A stretch of DNA of 64,000 bases from an uncultured beta proteobacterium (GTDB taxonomy: Bacteria > Pseudomonadota > Gammaproteobacteria > Burkholderiales > Burkholderiaceae_C). The notes beneath the pieces were generated by a model, which was not told where the DNA came from, ran no database searches, and was given only the letters and a program-made list of their open reading frames with translations. The DNA lies in NCBI GenBank assembly GCA_903845935.1, contig CAIMZI010000125.1:1-64000 (forward strand), written 5' to 3'. The stretch's first letter is position 1, and each line of letters starts with the position of its first letter. The position numbers and the translations under genes were made by a program. Positions 8,526 through 18,115 of the stretch are shown here, piece by piece.

Positions 8526-9760
8526 TGCGTGGGCGCCGGTTTGCGTAGCGTGTACTGCACCACGTCGATATTGCGCTCATCGAACGCCGCTTCGCAGTAG
8601 GCCAGGTAGAACTCCCAGATGCGTACAAAGCGTTCATCAAAGCCGCCCGCCATCACAGCGCTGCGCTCGGCCAGAAAACGGTCACGCCAGCGCCTCAGGG
8701 TTTCGGCGTAATCGGGGCCAAAGGCCAGACTGTTTTCCACCACCAGGCCCGCGGCCTCGGCCTGCTCTTTGAAGACGCGCGGGCAGGGCAGGCAGCCACC
8801 GGGGAAGATGTACTGCTGGATAAAGTCGGTGGAGTGGATGTAGCGCTCGTAAAAAGCGTCGTCGATCACGATGCTTTGGATGCAGGCGCGACCGCCCGGC
8901 TTGAGCAGTTTGGACACCGCGCCAAAGTAGGTCGGCCAGTATTCGCGGCCCACGGCCTCCACCATTTCGATGGAGCAGATGGCGTCAAAGGGTGCGTCAT
9001 CAATGTCGCGGTAATCCTGCAGTCGAAGCTCAGCCATGTGGTCCACGCCCAGGCGCTGCATGCGGGCCTGTGCATAGGCCAACTGCTCGGTAGAAAGCGT
9101 CACGCCGGTGATGTGGGCGCTCATCTCGGTGCTAGCCATCTCGGCCAGCGCGCCCCAGCCGCAGCCGATTTCCAGCACGCGGTCACCGGGTTTGACGGCT
9201 GCTTGGGTTAATGCCCGGCGCACCTTGGCGTTTTGCGCCTGCGCCATACTTTGCGCCATGTCCCCATTGAATAGGGCGCTGGAGTAGTTCATGGTTTCAT
9301 CCAGCCACAGTCGGTAAAAGCCATTGCCCAGGTCGTAATGGGCGTGGATGTTTTTCTGGCTGTTGGAGCGGGTGTTGCGGTGTAGCAGGTGCTTGATGCG
9401 ATAGAAAAGCCGTCCGATCCAGCTGCCGTAAATCACAGCCTCCACCTCGGCCCGGTTCTTCACCAGCACGCGCAACAGCTCGGTCAGGTTGGGCGTGGTC
9501 CAGTCACCGGCGATATAACTTTCTGCAAAGCCGATGTCGCCGGACTTGAGTGCGGCGGAAAATACGTTCCAGTTGTGCAGGGTCAGCGTGGCATGCGGCA
9601 GGGCATCGCCTCCAAAGCGCTGCATGCTGCCGTCTGGCAGTTGCACCGTCAAGCTGCCGTGGCGCAGGCCTTGCAGCAGTTTGAAAACCGTGCGTGCCGC
9701 TGTGCCGCGCGGCAGGGAAAATCCGTCGCTGGATCGGGAACCTAAGGTGTTGGTGTTCAT
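8522..9760 (-). CDS. Cfa-type SAM-dependent fatty-acyl methyltransferase
   Basis: Belongs to the cyclopropane-fatty-acyl-phospholipid synthase family, which transfers a methyl group from SAM to unsaturated acyl chains of phospholipids. The protein has 412 residues. The SAM motif VLEIGCGWGALAE lies near residue 195, preceded by the substrate-side HYDLGNGFYRLWLDE stretch. Association with an FAD oxidoreductase and DUF1365 suggests a variant enzyme (for example one making methylated or furan fatty acids) rather than housekeeping Cfa. The start at 9758-9760 gives the usual length. Confidence 0.88.
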   Translation of the reverse strand: MNTNTLGSRSSDGFSLPRGTAARTVFKLLQGLRHGSLTVQLPDGSMQRFGGDALPHATLTLHNWNVFSAALKSGDIGFAESYIAGDWTTPNLTELLRVLVKNRAEVEAVIYGSWIGRLFYRIKHLLHRNTRSNSQKNIHAHYDLGNGFYRLWLDETMNYSSALFNGDMAQSMAQAQNAKVRRALTQAAVKPGDRVLEIGCGWGALAEMASTEMSAHITGVTLSTEQLAYAQARMQRLGVDHMAELRLQDYRDIDDAPFDAICSIEMVEAVGREYWPTYFGAVSKLLKPGGRACIQSIVIDDAFYERYIHSTDFIQQYIFPGGCLPCPRVFKEQAEAAGLVVENSLAFGPDYAETLRRWRDRFLAERSAVMAGGFDERFVRIWEFYLAYCEAAFDERNIDVVQYTLRKPAPTH

Positions 9761-9799
9761 GGGTTTGTGCGCATGGAGTGGGCGTAAAAAAGCGGGGCG

Positions 9800-10588
9800 C
9801 TAGCGGCTGACAATGGCCGAGGGCATGTCGCCCTTGCCGAAAAACGGCACGCGCTTAAGCCACAGCTTGAGCGCCTGCCAATGGATGCGGGCCAGCACGT
9901 TCCAGCTCATGGCCGGGTAGTGCCACAGGGCACGCCGCACGCTGGCGGCGCTCAGCGGCTCTAGCTTGCCGCTGACGCTAGTTTCCAGCAACGGGCCCGT
10001 CGCGTCGTCGTAGTCAATCCGCACCACTGTGTGGCGTAGGTCCGCAGTGAGCATGAAGCGGAAGCGGTAGCTGCCCTCGATCTGGCAAAAAGGGGATACA
10101 GAAAACACCTTGTCGGCACGCAGCTCGCGGCCATAGGCGGGGCTGTCCAGCAGGTAGCAGTGGCGTTGGCCGAAGGTGTTGTTGACCTCGACCACGATGG
10201 CCCGTAGGCTGCCATCTGCGCCATGGCAGTACCAAAAACTGACCGGCTTGAATGCAAAGCCCAACACGCGTGGATAGGTATGCAGCCAGACCTCGCCCGT
10301 AGCGTCCAGAATGCCTTGGGCCTGCAGCAGCCCATCCAGCCAGGCCAGCGCACCGCCCTGCTCCGGACCGCGGCCGTCGCCATGGTCGGCATCAAAAAAG
10401 CTGAGTGCTGCGCGACGGTTGAGCGCCAGTGCGCCGGGGCCGTTTTTCTCTAGGCTGCGCAAGGGCAGCAACAGGAAGTAGCTGCCATAGACAAAGGCAT
10501 GGAGCACCGGCTTGAGACGCCGGTGCCGCACCTGGCCAAAGCCGATCAGGGCGCGGCTTTCCGGCTTTCCGTCATGGGGCATGCTCAC
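9800..10588 (-). CDS. DUF1365 domain protein
   Basis: A 262-residue protein of the DUF1365 family, function not established. Characteristic stretches are GFGQVRHRRLKPVLHAFVY at the N-terminus, RVLGFAFKPVSFWYCH in the middle and the FRFMLTADL region. The gene overlaps the upstream FAD oxidoreductase gene by 4 bp and is separated from the Cfa-type gene by 39 bp. This FAD oxidoreductase/DUF1365/Cfa triplet is a recurrent arrangement in Proteobacteria. Confidence 0.88.
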   Translation of the reverse strand: MSMPHDGKPESRALIGFGQVRHRRLKPVLHAFVYGSYFLLLPLRSLEKNGPGALALNRRAALSFFDADHGDGRGPEQGGALAWLDGLLQAQGILDATGEVWLHTYPRVLGFAFKPVSFWYCHGADGSLRAIVVEVNNTFGQRHCYLLDSPAYGRELRADKVFSVSPFCQIEGSYRFRFMLTADLRHTVVRIDYDDATGPLLETSVSGKLEPLSAASVRRALWHYPAMSWNVLARIHWQALKLWLKRVPFFGKGDMPSAIVSR

Positions 10589-11883
10589 GCTCTCAGCTGC
10601 TCAGGCAGCGCCAGCGTTTGGGAAATGCGCCGCGCCACATCCAGTCCGGAGGCCAGTCCGTCTTCGTGGAAACCGTAGCCGGTCCAGGCGCCGCAAAAAT
10701 AGGTTCCTCGCTGACCCTGCAGTGCGGGAACCTGGCTTTGTGCCTGGATGGCGGCCAGGTCAAACACCGGGTGGTCGTAGGAGTAGCTGCCAAGCACATG
10801 CTGAGCCGCGATCTCCCGCACCGGGTTCAGCGACACCAGCACGCTTTGCGAAAATGGCAGGGGCTGCAGCAGGTTGAGCAGGTAGTGCAGGCAGACTTGT
10901 GACTGCTGCTGCGTGGGGTCGGTGGCGCGCTCGTAGTTCCATGCCGCCCAGGCGCGGCGTTTTTCGGGCAGAACCGTGGTGTCGGTGTGCAGTATGGCGC
11001 GATTGGGTTGGTAGCGAATGGCGCCCAGGGTCTGCTGCTCGGCCGGACTGGCGTCCGACAGCAGCTTGAGCGCCTGGTCCGAATGGCAGGCCAGCACTAC
11101 CCGGTCAAAGCGCTCGAGTTGGCCGCGCGAGACGATCCAGACTCCGTGGGAATCGCGGCGTATGCCGGTCACCGCGGAGTTCAGGCGTTTGTCGGCTATG
11201 CCGGCGATGATTTTTTCCACGTAATGGCGTGCACCACCGGACACCGTCCACCATTGCGGCCGATTGGTCACCTGGATCAGGCCATGGTTGTGGCAAAAGC
11301 GGATCATGGTGGAGACCGGGAACTGCAGCATCTGGTCGGTTGGACAACTCCAGATGCAGGCCAGCATGGGCAGGAAATACCAGTCGCGAAACACGCTGGA
11401 AAAAGCGTGCTGTTCCAGAAATGCCGAGAGCGGCTGCAGCAGTTCGATGTCGCTGCCACTTTCGGCAATGCGCGTGGCCAAGGCATTGAAGCGCAGCACC
11501 TCGCCCAGCATCTTCAAAAAGCGTGGATTGAACAGGTTGCGGCGCTGGGCAAACACGGTGTTGAGCGAGGAGCCGCTCCATTCCAATGCGGCGCCGGCCT
11601 GGGGCACCTGCACCGAGAACGACATATCGGACTTGGCCGTGGCGACGCCGAGTTCGGCAAACAGCGCAATCAGCTTGGGATAGGTGCGCTCGTTGAACAC
11701 CAAAAAGCCGGTGTCCACGCCATGCGTCACTGCACCGGCCGCACCGGGCAATGTCACATCCACTGTGTGTGTGTGGCCACCAAAGTAGTCTCCCGCCTCG
11801 AACAGAGTCAGCTCGGCCTGAGTACGCAGGCGGTGGGCGGCGGCAAGTCCGGAGATGCCGGAACCGATGATGGCAATTTTCAT
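10585..11883 (-). CDS. FAD-dependent amine-oxidase-like oxidoreductase
   Basis: A 432-residue flavoprotein. The dinucleotide-binding motif GSGISGLAAAHRL begins at residue 7, followed by the GG(H/D) element DYFGGHTHTVDV; the C-terminus has the FAD-contacting YFCGAWTGYGFHEDGLASG. The ATG on 11881-11883 places the Rossmann motif directly at the N-terminus; the open frame further upstream to 11970 is ignored. First gene of the operon with DUF1365, Cfa, MFS, DUF3833, SDR and NTF2-like genes. It probably oxidises or desaturates an acyl chain, by analogy with other Cfa-linked flavoproteins. Confidence 0.88.
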   Translation of the reverse strand: MKIAIIGSGISGLAAAHRLRTQAELTLFEAGDYFGGHTHTVDVTLPGAAGAVTHGVDTGFLVFNERTYPKLIALFAELGVATAKSDMSFSVQVPQAGAALEWSGSSLNTVFAQRRNLFNPRFLKMLGEVLRFNALATRIAESGSDIELLQPLSAFLEQHAFSSVFRDWYFLPMLACIWSCPTDQMLQFPVSTMIRFCHNHGLIQVTNRPQWWTVSGGARHYVEKIIAGIADKRLNSAVTGIRRDSHGVWIVSRGQLERFDRVVLACHSDQALKLLSDASPAEQQTLGAIRYQPNRAILHTDTTVLPEKRRAWAAWNYERATDPTQQQSQVCLHYLLNLLQPLPFSQSVLVSLNPVREIAAQHVLGSYSYDHPVFDLAAIQAQSQVPALQGQRGTYFCGAWTGYGFHEDGLASGLDVARRISQTLALPEQLRA

Positions 11884-12052
11884 GGTGTTTTGAATGTTCG
11901 GATCATTTTGTGACTGAACAGTAATAAAGTGATTTAATCGGTATATAAACCACTCGCACTCTAGGGGCATTGCTTGCCCCGGGCGCGGCTGTCCAGGCTA
12001 GGAGCCGGCCGGAGGCTTGGAAAAGGCCTGATGGCCGAGCTATGTCGGCGAG

Positions 12053-13276
12053 CTACCAGGAGCGGTCGGAGCCCACGGTCAGGGGCAGCAGTCGCTCGAG
12101 CTTGATTTGCACCTTGACCTCGCTGTGCGGCACGCTGGCCACGACCTTGTAGTCCTTGTTGCTGGTGTCGCGTACCGCATGCTCGGCCGTGGCCATGCCA
12201 CTGCGGTTAAGCACCACCGCCACACGTGGCGTGCTGGTGTTGGCGCCACGGCGCACCACCACGGCCACTTCTTCCGAGGCCAGTCGCACATAGGCGCCGG
12301 GCTGGTAAATGCCCACCGCCTTGATCAGCGCCGCCCCGGCTTCGTCCACCTGCTTGTTTTCGTCAAAGTAACAGGCCTGCATGGCTACCGCAGGCGTTAC
12401 CGGTGGGCGCGTCATGCGCGGGGACAGGCGGGCAGCAAACATGTCGGCGCGCTGGATTAGGCGTGCCAGGCGCTGTGACGGGGTCTTGCTGCGCAAGGGC
12501 CCGGGGGCGACCGTATGGTGGGCCGCCACCGTCTCCAGCCACATGGCGTCGCTGACGCCCAGGGACTGCAGCAGTTCCACCGCACGCGGTGCATGGCTTT
12601 CGATTTGTTCCAGCTGATCGGGATCGGGCGGGCGCTTTTGCGAGGTCAGGCGGTCCTGCAGATCCGTCATGGCGATATTCATGGTCAGCGCCGCCTTGCG
12701 CAGCAACAGGTCCACCGGCTCGGGCCAGTTCAGCACCTCGCGCGCGGCCAGACCGCAGATCACGCTGACCAGCATGGCGTGGGTGGCGCTGTACATCGTG
12801 GTCTCGGTGGCCGAGAGCTGGATCAGCGCAAACAACACGCCATTGGGGTTGCGTAGCGACTCCTTGTTCAGGCACTGGTGAATGTGTTCCAGCCGCTGGG
12901 CAAAGGATTCCCGTTGCGGGTCGCGCAGCAGATAGTTGGCCTGCACCTGCAAATCGCGCCAGTCTACTTTGTCATTCTCCACCACCAGGCGCTTGACGGA
13001 GTTGTGTACCAGCAGCTTGGAATCGGCGATTTCGCCTATGGATTTGTCCTTGCGCATCATGGTCTGCAACTGGTCGAAGTAGGCCTTTTGCAGGGCTTCG
13101 GCGTCCAGACCGTCGATAAACAGGCCACCACTGCGCTGGTGGAAGTGGACAAGATCGTTTTTGGAAGCCACGACAAACGATTTTTTTGCCAGCAGTACCC
13201 CATCCTTGTCGACCAGGTCACAGGGAAGCGGGTATCCAATGCGGATCGAGTCGATTTCTATGGGAATGAGATTCAT
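12053..13276 (-). CDS. Degenerate HD-GYP-like regulatory protein
   Basis: A 407-residue protein with a PilZ/DUF3391-like N-terminus and a central HD-type helical domain (about residues 160-310) related to cyclic-di-GMP phosphodiesterases. The first histidine region (SATHAML) and the HHT region are recognisable, but the catalytic HD doublet is replaced by MNIAMTDLQD and no GYP motif is present, so hydrolysis is unlikely. The start on 13274-13276 gives MNLIPIEIDSIRIGYPLP, the usual family opening. It may be a sensor of cyclic-di-GMP or an evolved scaffold. Confidence 0.72.
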   Translation of the reverse strand: MNLIPIEIDSIRIGYPLPCDLVDKDGVLLAKKSFVVASKNDLVHFHQRSGGLFIDGLDAEALQKAYFDQLQTMMRKDKSIGEIADSKLLVHNSVKRLVVENDKVDWRDLQVQANYLLRDPQRESFAQRLEHIHQCLNKESLRNPNGVLFALIQLSATETTMYSATHAMLVSVICGLAAREVLNWPEPVDLLLRKAALTMNIAMTDLQDRLTSQKRPPDPDQLEQIESHAPRAVELLQSLGVSDAMWLETVAAHHTVAPGPLRSKTPSQRLARLIQRADMFAARLSPRMTRPPVTPAVAMQACYFDENKQVDEAGAALIKAVGIYQPGAYVRLASEEVAVVVRRGANTSTPRVAVVLNRSGMATAEHAVRDTSNKDYKVVASVPHSEVKVQIKLERLLPLTVGSDRSW

Positions 13277-13388
13277 GCGCCAAAAGATTATGCCTTTCAA
13301 TATCCGGCAGAGGCTGGGAATAGCCGGGCATAAGTGGGGCAGTGCGAAGCGAAGCGTGGGGGCCGGTTTCGCTGATAGCATCCACGCC

Positions 13389-13883
13389 ATGCAAGCCCAA
13401 GACCGCTCCCCCGCCTTTCTGCACAAAATTCACCCCCGCACCGATTTGCTGGAAGCCCTTCAGACCCTGCCCCGGCCCTGGGTGTTTACCAATGGCGTGT
13501 TTGATGTGCTGCACCGTGGCCATGTGGTGTATCTGGCGCAGGCGCGTGCCCTGGGTGGCAGCCTGATCGTGGCGCTCAACACCGATGCCTCGGTCAAGCG
13601 CCTGGGCAAGGGCGATGACCGGCCGCTCAACAAGGATGCCGACCGCGCCATCGTCATGGCCTCGCAGGAGGCGGTGAGTCTGGTGACCTGGTTTGACGAG
13701 GACACGCCGCTGCAGTTGATTGGCGAGATCCGGCCCGACATTCTGGTCAAGGGTGGCGACTACGACATGTCCAAGCTGGCCGAGACCCAGTTGGTCGAGA
13801 GCTGGGGCGGACACGCGTTGGCCCTGCCCTTTGTTGCCGGTTACTCGACGACGCAGTTGATCAACCGGATTCGGGCCAGCTGA
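13389..13883 (+). CDS. rfaE2: D-glycero-beta-D-manno-heptose 1-phosphate adenylyltransferase
   Basis: Transfers AMP to heptose 1-phosphate to give ADP-heptose for lipopolysaccharide core. The 164-residue product is the stand-alone C-terminal half of HldE. It carries the nucleotidyltransferase motif GVFDVLHRGHVVYL near residue 33 and the ending GYSTTQLINRI. The ATG at 13389 is chosen over upstream in-frame starts because it gives the usual length and lies clear of the divergent HD-GYP-like gene. Confidence 0.92.
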   Translation: MQAQDRSPAFLHKIHPRTDLLEALQTLPRPWVFTNGVFDVLHRGHVVYLAQARALGGSLIVALNTDASVKRLGKGDDRPLNKDADRAIVMASQEAVSLVTWFDEDTPLQLIGEIRPDILVKGGDYDMSKLAETQLVESWGGHALALPFVAGYSTTQLINRIRAS

Positions 13884-14166
13884 ACAATTGTTGTTTAGGG
13901 TATCCGGATTGTCGGTAGATGGCACTCATCCTTACCTGAGTCCGTAATGCCAGCATAGGGCTGTTTGGGTGCTCCCGACAGTCGGCTTTCCGGTTGCCCA
14001 GTTCAACCCGATTCAGCAGCCGTTGATGGCCGTCGGGATCGTGCCCTAAGCGGAACTCATCGTCTTGATGTTGGGTGCCGCAAAGCTGACAATCGGAGCA
14101 GGTCCGACGGACAGATGAGCCACCACCGTGGAAATGGTCCTGTACCGCCCCACCCTGCCCTTTGGT

Positions 14167-14466
14167 CTAACCGAACTTGAACAAAATTCCGTGCCCGCCG
14201 CGCGGATATTCCCAGTTCACGTTGCTGTGTTCGCTGCAGATGATGCGGCAGCTGCCGCACTCCAGGCAGCCGTCGGTGATCAGGGTGACGCTGCCGTTGC
14301 CTTCGGTCTTGTAGCAGGAAGCCGGGCAGACATAGGTGCAGCTCTTGGCCACACAGATATTGGTGCAGGTGTCGGCATCCTTGATCTTGATGTGCGGCCG
14401 GCCCGCGTCCACCCGGTAGCGGTTCTGGAAGAGCTTGTCTTCCACATTCACAACAATGGCGTTCAT
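14167..14466 (-). CDS. fixX: FixX ferredoxin-like protein
   Basis: A 99-residue ferredoxin-like subunit of the FixABCX electron-bifurcating complex. It takes electrons from FixABC toward the quinone side or the nitrogenase donor. Cysteines are in CTNICVAKSCTYVCPASC and CLECGSCRIIC, with the usual spacing for the family. It overlaps fixC by 4 bp and is the last gene of the nifV-cysE-nifW-fixABCX transcript. Downstream, 13884-14166 (283 bp) holds no gene I can support; the fixX frame stays open there for about 100 codons without a start. Confidence 0.95.
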   Translation of the reverse strand: MNAIVVNVEDKLFQNRYRVDAGRPHIKIKDADTCTNICVAKSCTYVCPASCYKTEGNGSVTLITDGCLECGSCRIICSEHSNVNWEYPRGGHGILFKFG

Positions 14467-15773
14467 CGTATGGCCTTCCAGAGTTTAAAGGCGTCACCCA
14501 CCAGGCCGGTGAGCTTGCGGGTTTGACGGAAGTTCGCAAAGATTTCGCGCTCCTTCGTTTTCTTGTCCACACCGTCCACGGTGATCATGGTGCGCGCGGC
14601 CTGGGCCAGCATGTCGGGGTAGCTGGTGAAGAACTGCGGGTTCTTGTGCAGCACGGCCGGCATGTCGCGGTATTTGTACAGGTCTTTCATCACAAAGCTC
14701 TCGTCCAGCGCCTTCTTGTAGCCGGCCAGTGCGGCGGCCTTGAAACCCTTGCCGGCGGCCTTGGCGGAAATTGCCGTCTCGGCCGCCAGACGACCGGTGG
14801 TCATGGCCAGATTCGAGCCTTCGCGGTGCACCGCGTTCACAAAGCCGCCGGAGTCGCCGACGATCATCCAGCCGTTGCCGTAGATCTGCGGGATGGCGTG
14901 GAAGCCGCCTTCGGGAATCAGGTGGGCGGTATATTCCTTCATCTCTCCGCCCTCGATCAGCGGGGCAATGGAAGGGTGACGCTTCATCTGTTCCAACAGC
15001 GCGTAGGGCGTGGTCTTGTTCGGATTCGCCTTGAAGTCGCTCAACATGCAGCCCACGCCAATGGCGATGGATTCCTTGTTGGTGTACAAAAACCCTGTGC
15101 CCATCATGCCGTCGGTGATGCGGCCCACCATCTCGATCACCACGCCAGATTCTTCGCCGATGTTGAAGCGCTGGCGAATCGTGTCCTCGGGCATGAACAG
15201 CACTTCTTTGACCGCCAGGGCCACGTTGCCGGCCGGGATTTCGCCGTGGAAACCGGCCTTGCGCGCCAGCGTGGAATTGACACCGTCGGCCAGGATCACG
15301 ATGTCGGCATAGACATCGCCGTTGACGCGGTCGGTCTGCACACCCACCACTTGGTCGCCGTCCATGATCAGCTCGCTCACCGTGGTCTCGCAGATTAAGA
15401 GCGCACCGGCCTCGCGTACCTTGGCGCTGAACCATTTGTCAAATTGCGCCCGCAGAATCGTGTAACGGTTGTAAGGCGGCTTGTTGTATTCCTCACTGCG
15501 GATGTGCGTGCCGACAAAGGAGTTGTCGTCCAGCACCCACATGCGCTGCTCGATGATGTGGCGCTCCAGCGGCGCGTCGTCGCGGAAGTCAGGGATGATC
15601 TCCTCCAGCGCCTTGGCATACAGAATCGCGCCCTGCACATTCTTGCTACCGGGATATTCGCCGCGTTCAATCTGCAGCACCTTCAGGCCGGCCCGGGCCA
15701 ATGTGTAGGCGCAGGCGTTGCCCGAGGGGCCGGCGCCGACGACGATGGCGTCGAATTGGGATGGTTTTTTCAT
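14463..15773 (-). CDS. fixC: FixC flavoprotein (ETF:quinone oxidoreductase-like)
   Basis: The 436-residue flavoprotein of the FixABCX complex, related to electron-transfer-flavoprotein:ubiquinone oxidoreductase. It couples NADH oxidation to quinone reduction while low-potential electrons pass on to ferredoxin or flavodoxin for nitrogenase. The FAD motif VGAGPSGNACAYTLAR starts near residue 12, and the GDSGGFVNAVHREGSNLA stretch near residue 310 is the second FAD contact. It is 19 bp downstream of fixB and overlaps fixX by 4 bp. Confidence 0.96.
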   Translation of the reverse strand: MKKPSQFDAIVVGAGPSGNACAYTLARAGLKVLQIERGEYPGSKNVQGAILYAKALEEIIPDFRDDAPLERHIIEQRMWVLDDNSFVGTHIRSEEYNKPPYNRYTILRAQFDKWFSAKVREAGALLICETTVSELIMDGDQVVGVQTDRVNGDVYADIVILADGVNSTLARKAGFHGEIPAGNVALAVKEVLFMPEDTIRQRFNIGEESGVVIEMVGRITDGMMGTGFLYTNKESIAIGVGCMLSDFKANPNKTTPYALLEQMKRHPSIAPLIEGGEMKEYTAHLIPEGGFHAIPQIYGNGWMIVGDSGGFVNAVHREGSNLAMTTGRLAAETAISAKAAGKGFKAAALAGYKKALDESFVMKDLYKYRDMPAVLHKNPQFFTSYPDMLAQAARTMITVDGVDKKTKEREIFANFRQTRKLTGLVGDAFKLWKAIR

Positions 15774-15792
15774 CGCGTTCTCCTGTTACTTT

Positions 15793-16902
15793 TTAGGCCA
15801 CTTGGCGCATGCGCAGTGCCAAGTGGGCGGCAAAGGCTTGCGTCAGCGCGGGCAGCACCTGCATGGCGTTGCCCACAATGCCGTAGTGCGCAAAGTCAAA
15901 GATGGGCGCGTTGACATCGGTGTTGATGGCGACGATCACGTCGGCTGCCTCGCAACCCACGCGGTGCTGAACCGCGCCGGAGATGCCGGCGGCGATGTAC
16001 AGCTTGGGCCGCACGGTCTTGCCGGTCTGCCCGACCTGGCGATCCGCCTCCACCCAGCCGGCCTGCACGCAGGGGCGGGTGGCACCTACTTCGCCACCCA
16101 GCACGCGGGCCAGCTCAAACACCAGTTTGAAGTTCTCCGGTGTCTTCATGCCCTTGCCGCCGCTGACAATCACATCGGCGTAGGGCAGGTTGATCTTGTT
16201 GCTGTGGGCGTCGGCAATGAAGTCCAAGAGCTTGGTGACGATCTGCGTTTCCACCAGGCCCAGGGTGTCGTAGCTGCTGGTTCCGGTGCGCGTGGCGTCG
16301 GCGCGCGGCATCTCCATCACCCGCGGGCGCACCGTGGCCATTTGCGGCCGGTAGGCCAGGGTCATGATGGTGCAGTAGAGCGAGCCGCCAAAGGTCGGGC
16401 GCGTGGCAGCCAAGGCCTTGGTGTTGGGGTCGATGCGCAACTCGGTGCAGTCGGCGGTGAGGCCGGTGAGCAAGGTGGTGGCCACCGAGCCAGCCAGATC
16501 GCGGCCCTGGGACGTTGCGCCCAGCAGCAGAATTTCCGGCTTGTACTTGTTGACCAGATCGGTCAGGCCCTTGGTGAAGGGTTCGTTGCGGTAGCCCTTC
16601 AAGACCGGGTCCTGCATCAGGTAGGCGTGGTCGGCACCAAAGCTGAAGGCTTCCGCCGCGAACTTCTCCAGGCCTTCATCGGCCCCGCCCAGAATGATCG
16701 CGCTGACCGGGCAACCGAGCTGGTCGGCCAGCTTGCGCGCTTCGCCAACCAGCTCCCAGGACACGCTGTGCACATGGCCACGGTCATGCTCGATAAAGAC
16801 CCAGACGCCCTTGTAGGCCTTGAGTTCTTCCGACAGTTCCAGATTGCGGCCACGGCCGGCGGTGGGGCGCGCCGGTGCGGCGGGGGCAGGTGCTTGGCTC
16901 AT
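15793..16902 (-). CDS. fixB: FixB, electron transfer flavoprotein alpha subunit
   Basis: A 369-residue ETF alpha-type subunit that pairs with FixA to bifurcate electrons from NADH. The C-terminal FAD domain has [13 protein letters not shown] and [23 protein letters not shown], both diagnostic for ETF alpha. The N-terminal 25 residues are proline- and alanine-rich (residues 3-15) and probably flexible. Its start codon overlaps the fixA stop by 4 bp. Confidence 0.96.
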   Translation of the reverse strand: MSQAPAPAAPARPTAGRGRNLELSEELKAYKGVWVFIEHDRGHVHSVSWELVGEARKLADQLGCPVSAIILGGADEGLEKFAAEAFSFGADHAYLMQDPVLKGYRNEPFTKGLTDLVNKYKPEILLLGATSQGRDLAGSVATTLLTGLTADCTELRIDPNTKALAATRPTFGGSLYCTIMTLAYRPQMATVRPRVMEMPRADATRTGTSSYDTLGLVETQIVTKLLDFIADAHSNKINLPYADVIVSGGKGMKTPENFKLVFELARVLGGEVGATRPCVQAGWVEADRQVGQTGKTVRPKLYIAAGISGAVQHRVGCEAADVIVAINTDVNAPIFDFAHYGIVGNAMQVLPALTQAFAAHLALRMRQVA

Positions 16903-17747
16903 GCTGTTTCCTTCATCAAGAGGTCGGCTTCCAAAGTCGGATGGCGGGTGAAAATTTTCTGGATCAGGTTGAGCGACACATCGCGCAGGTTGCTGGTTTC
17001 CAGGTCCAGCATCTCGACCTTCTCGGTGCGTGGCGTGGGCCCGAACACCTTGCTCACCACCGTGGGCGAACCCTTCAGGCCGATCTTGCTCAGGTCTTCA
17101 ATACCAGCTTGCTCCTTGCTCCATTTGCGCACCGGGTAGGCGGCGGCGTGGATCATGGCGGGCAGGGCGGCAAAGCGCATCTCGTTGGTGTTTTCCAGCA
17201 TGGTGATGAGAACCGGCAGGCTGGTCTTGAGCACCTGCACACCGCCCTCGGCACGGCGCTCCACGGTGATGGTGCGGGCCTCCAGATCGGTCTCCACAAT
17301 GCGCGACACGTAGGTCAGCAGCTGCAGGCCCATGCGTTTGGCAATGCCGGGGCCGACCTGCGCGGTGTCGCCGTCAATTGTCTGCTTGCCGGTGAACACG
17401 ATGTCGACTGCCTGCTCCTTGGCGATCTGGCGCACACCGGCGGCCAGCGCATAGGACGTGGCCAAGGTGTCGGCACCGGCAAAGGCGCGGTCTGTCACCA
17501 GAACGGCGTCGTCGGCGCCAAAGCTGATGCACTTGCGCAGCGCCTCTTCGGCCTGTGGTGGGCCCATGCACAGCATGGTCACCCGTCCGCCGAATTTGTC
17601 CTTCAGGCGCAGGGCTTCCTCGAGCGAGAACAGGTCATAGGGGTTGACGATGGCCGGCACGCCCTGGCGCATGATGGTGTTGGTGACCGGGTGGACGCGG
17701 ATTTGCGCCGAGTCCGGCACCTGCTTGATACAGACAACGATGTGCAT
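16899..17747 (-). CDS. fixA: FixA, electron transfer flavoprotein beta subunit
   Basis: A 282-residue ETF beta-type subunit carrying the bifurcating flavin with FixB. It begins [18 protein letters not shown] and has the [16 protein letters not shown] and [20 protein letters not shown] stretches of the family. It lies 23 bp downstream of nifW. A membrane-linked FixABCX complex with nif genes is typical of aerobic and microaerobic diazotrophs that lack Rnf, and no rnf genes are present in this window. Confidence 0.96.
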   Translation of the reverse strand: MHIVVCIKQVPDSAQIRVHPVTNTIMRQGVPAIVNPYDLFSLEEALRLKDKFGGRVTMLCMGPPQAEEALRKCISFGADDAVLVTDRAFAGADTLATSYALAAGVRQIAKEQAVDIVFTGKQTIDGDTAQVGPGIAKRMGLQLLTYVSRIVETDLEARTITVERRAEGGVQVLKTSLPVLITMLENTNEMRFAALPAMIHAAAYPVRKWSKEQAGIEDLSKIGLKGSPTVVSKVFGPTPRTEKVEMLDLETSNLRDVSLNLIQKIFTRHPTLEADLLMKETA

Positions 17748-17770
17748 GGTGATCTTTCGGTTGAGCGTCT

Positions 17771-18109
17771 TTAGGCGGCCATGCGCTGGGTCATGGAGGC
17801 GCGCAAGTTGTCGATGGACACATGCTGGCGGCCGGCCGTGTCCTGAAACACCTTGAAGACTTTTTCCTGCGCCGGGGTGGATTTCACAAAGTCTGCATAG
17901 GCCTTGACCAGCTGTTCGCGGTAGGCCGTGTAGAGCTCCAGCTCGTTGCCGCTGGAAAGCAGATTGGCCTGGCGGATGTACTGGAAAAAGCGCTTGAGGA
18001 TGTGCAGCCGGCTCACATTGACCACATCCTGTTCAAAGGGCACGCCGAAGTACTGCAGGAAGTCCTCGGCGGAGGACAGCTCCTTGAGTTTGAGAAGAAA
18101 GGTTTCCAT
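17771..18109 (-). CDS. nifW: NifW, nitrogenase stabilising/protective protein
   Basis: A 112-residue cytoplasmic protein that associates with the MoFe protein and is needed for full activity, especially with oxygen. The sequence begins METFLLKLKELSSAEDFLQYFGV and contains YDxxVVNVSRLHILKRF-like and YAxFVKSTPxxEKVFKVFQD-like regions, the NifW signature. Length matches the family (about 110). It is placed between cysE and fixA in the same operon. Confidence 0.95.
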   Translation of the reverse strand: METFLLKLKELSSAEDFLQYFGVPFEQDVVNVSRLHILKRFFQYIRQANLLSSGNELELYTAYREQLVKAYADFVKSTPAQEKVFKVFQDTAGRQHVSIDNLRASMTQRMAA

Positions 18110-18115
18110 GGCGTG

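Noticed and set aside
10987..11913. Plus-strand open frame opposite the FAD oxidoreductase
   Set aside because: The opposite frame has clear FAD motifs; this one does not.
11884..11970. ECF-type promoter (TGATCC) for the lipid operon
   Set aside because: A TGATCC on the minus strand is only about 20 bases from the start codon, and no matching -10 element follows.
15718..17139. Long plus-strand open frame opposite fixB and fixA
   Set aside because: It is antisense to two certain genes, has histidine/glycine-rich shadow composition and no family motif.
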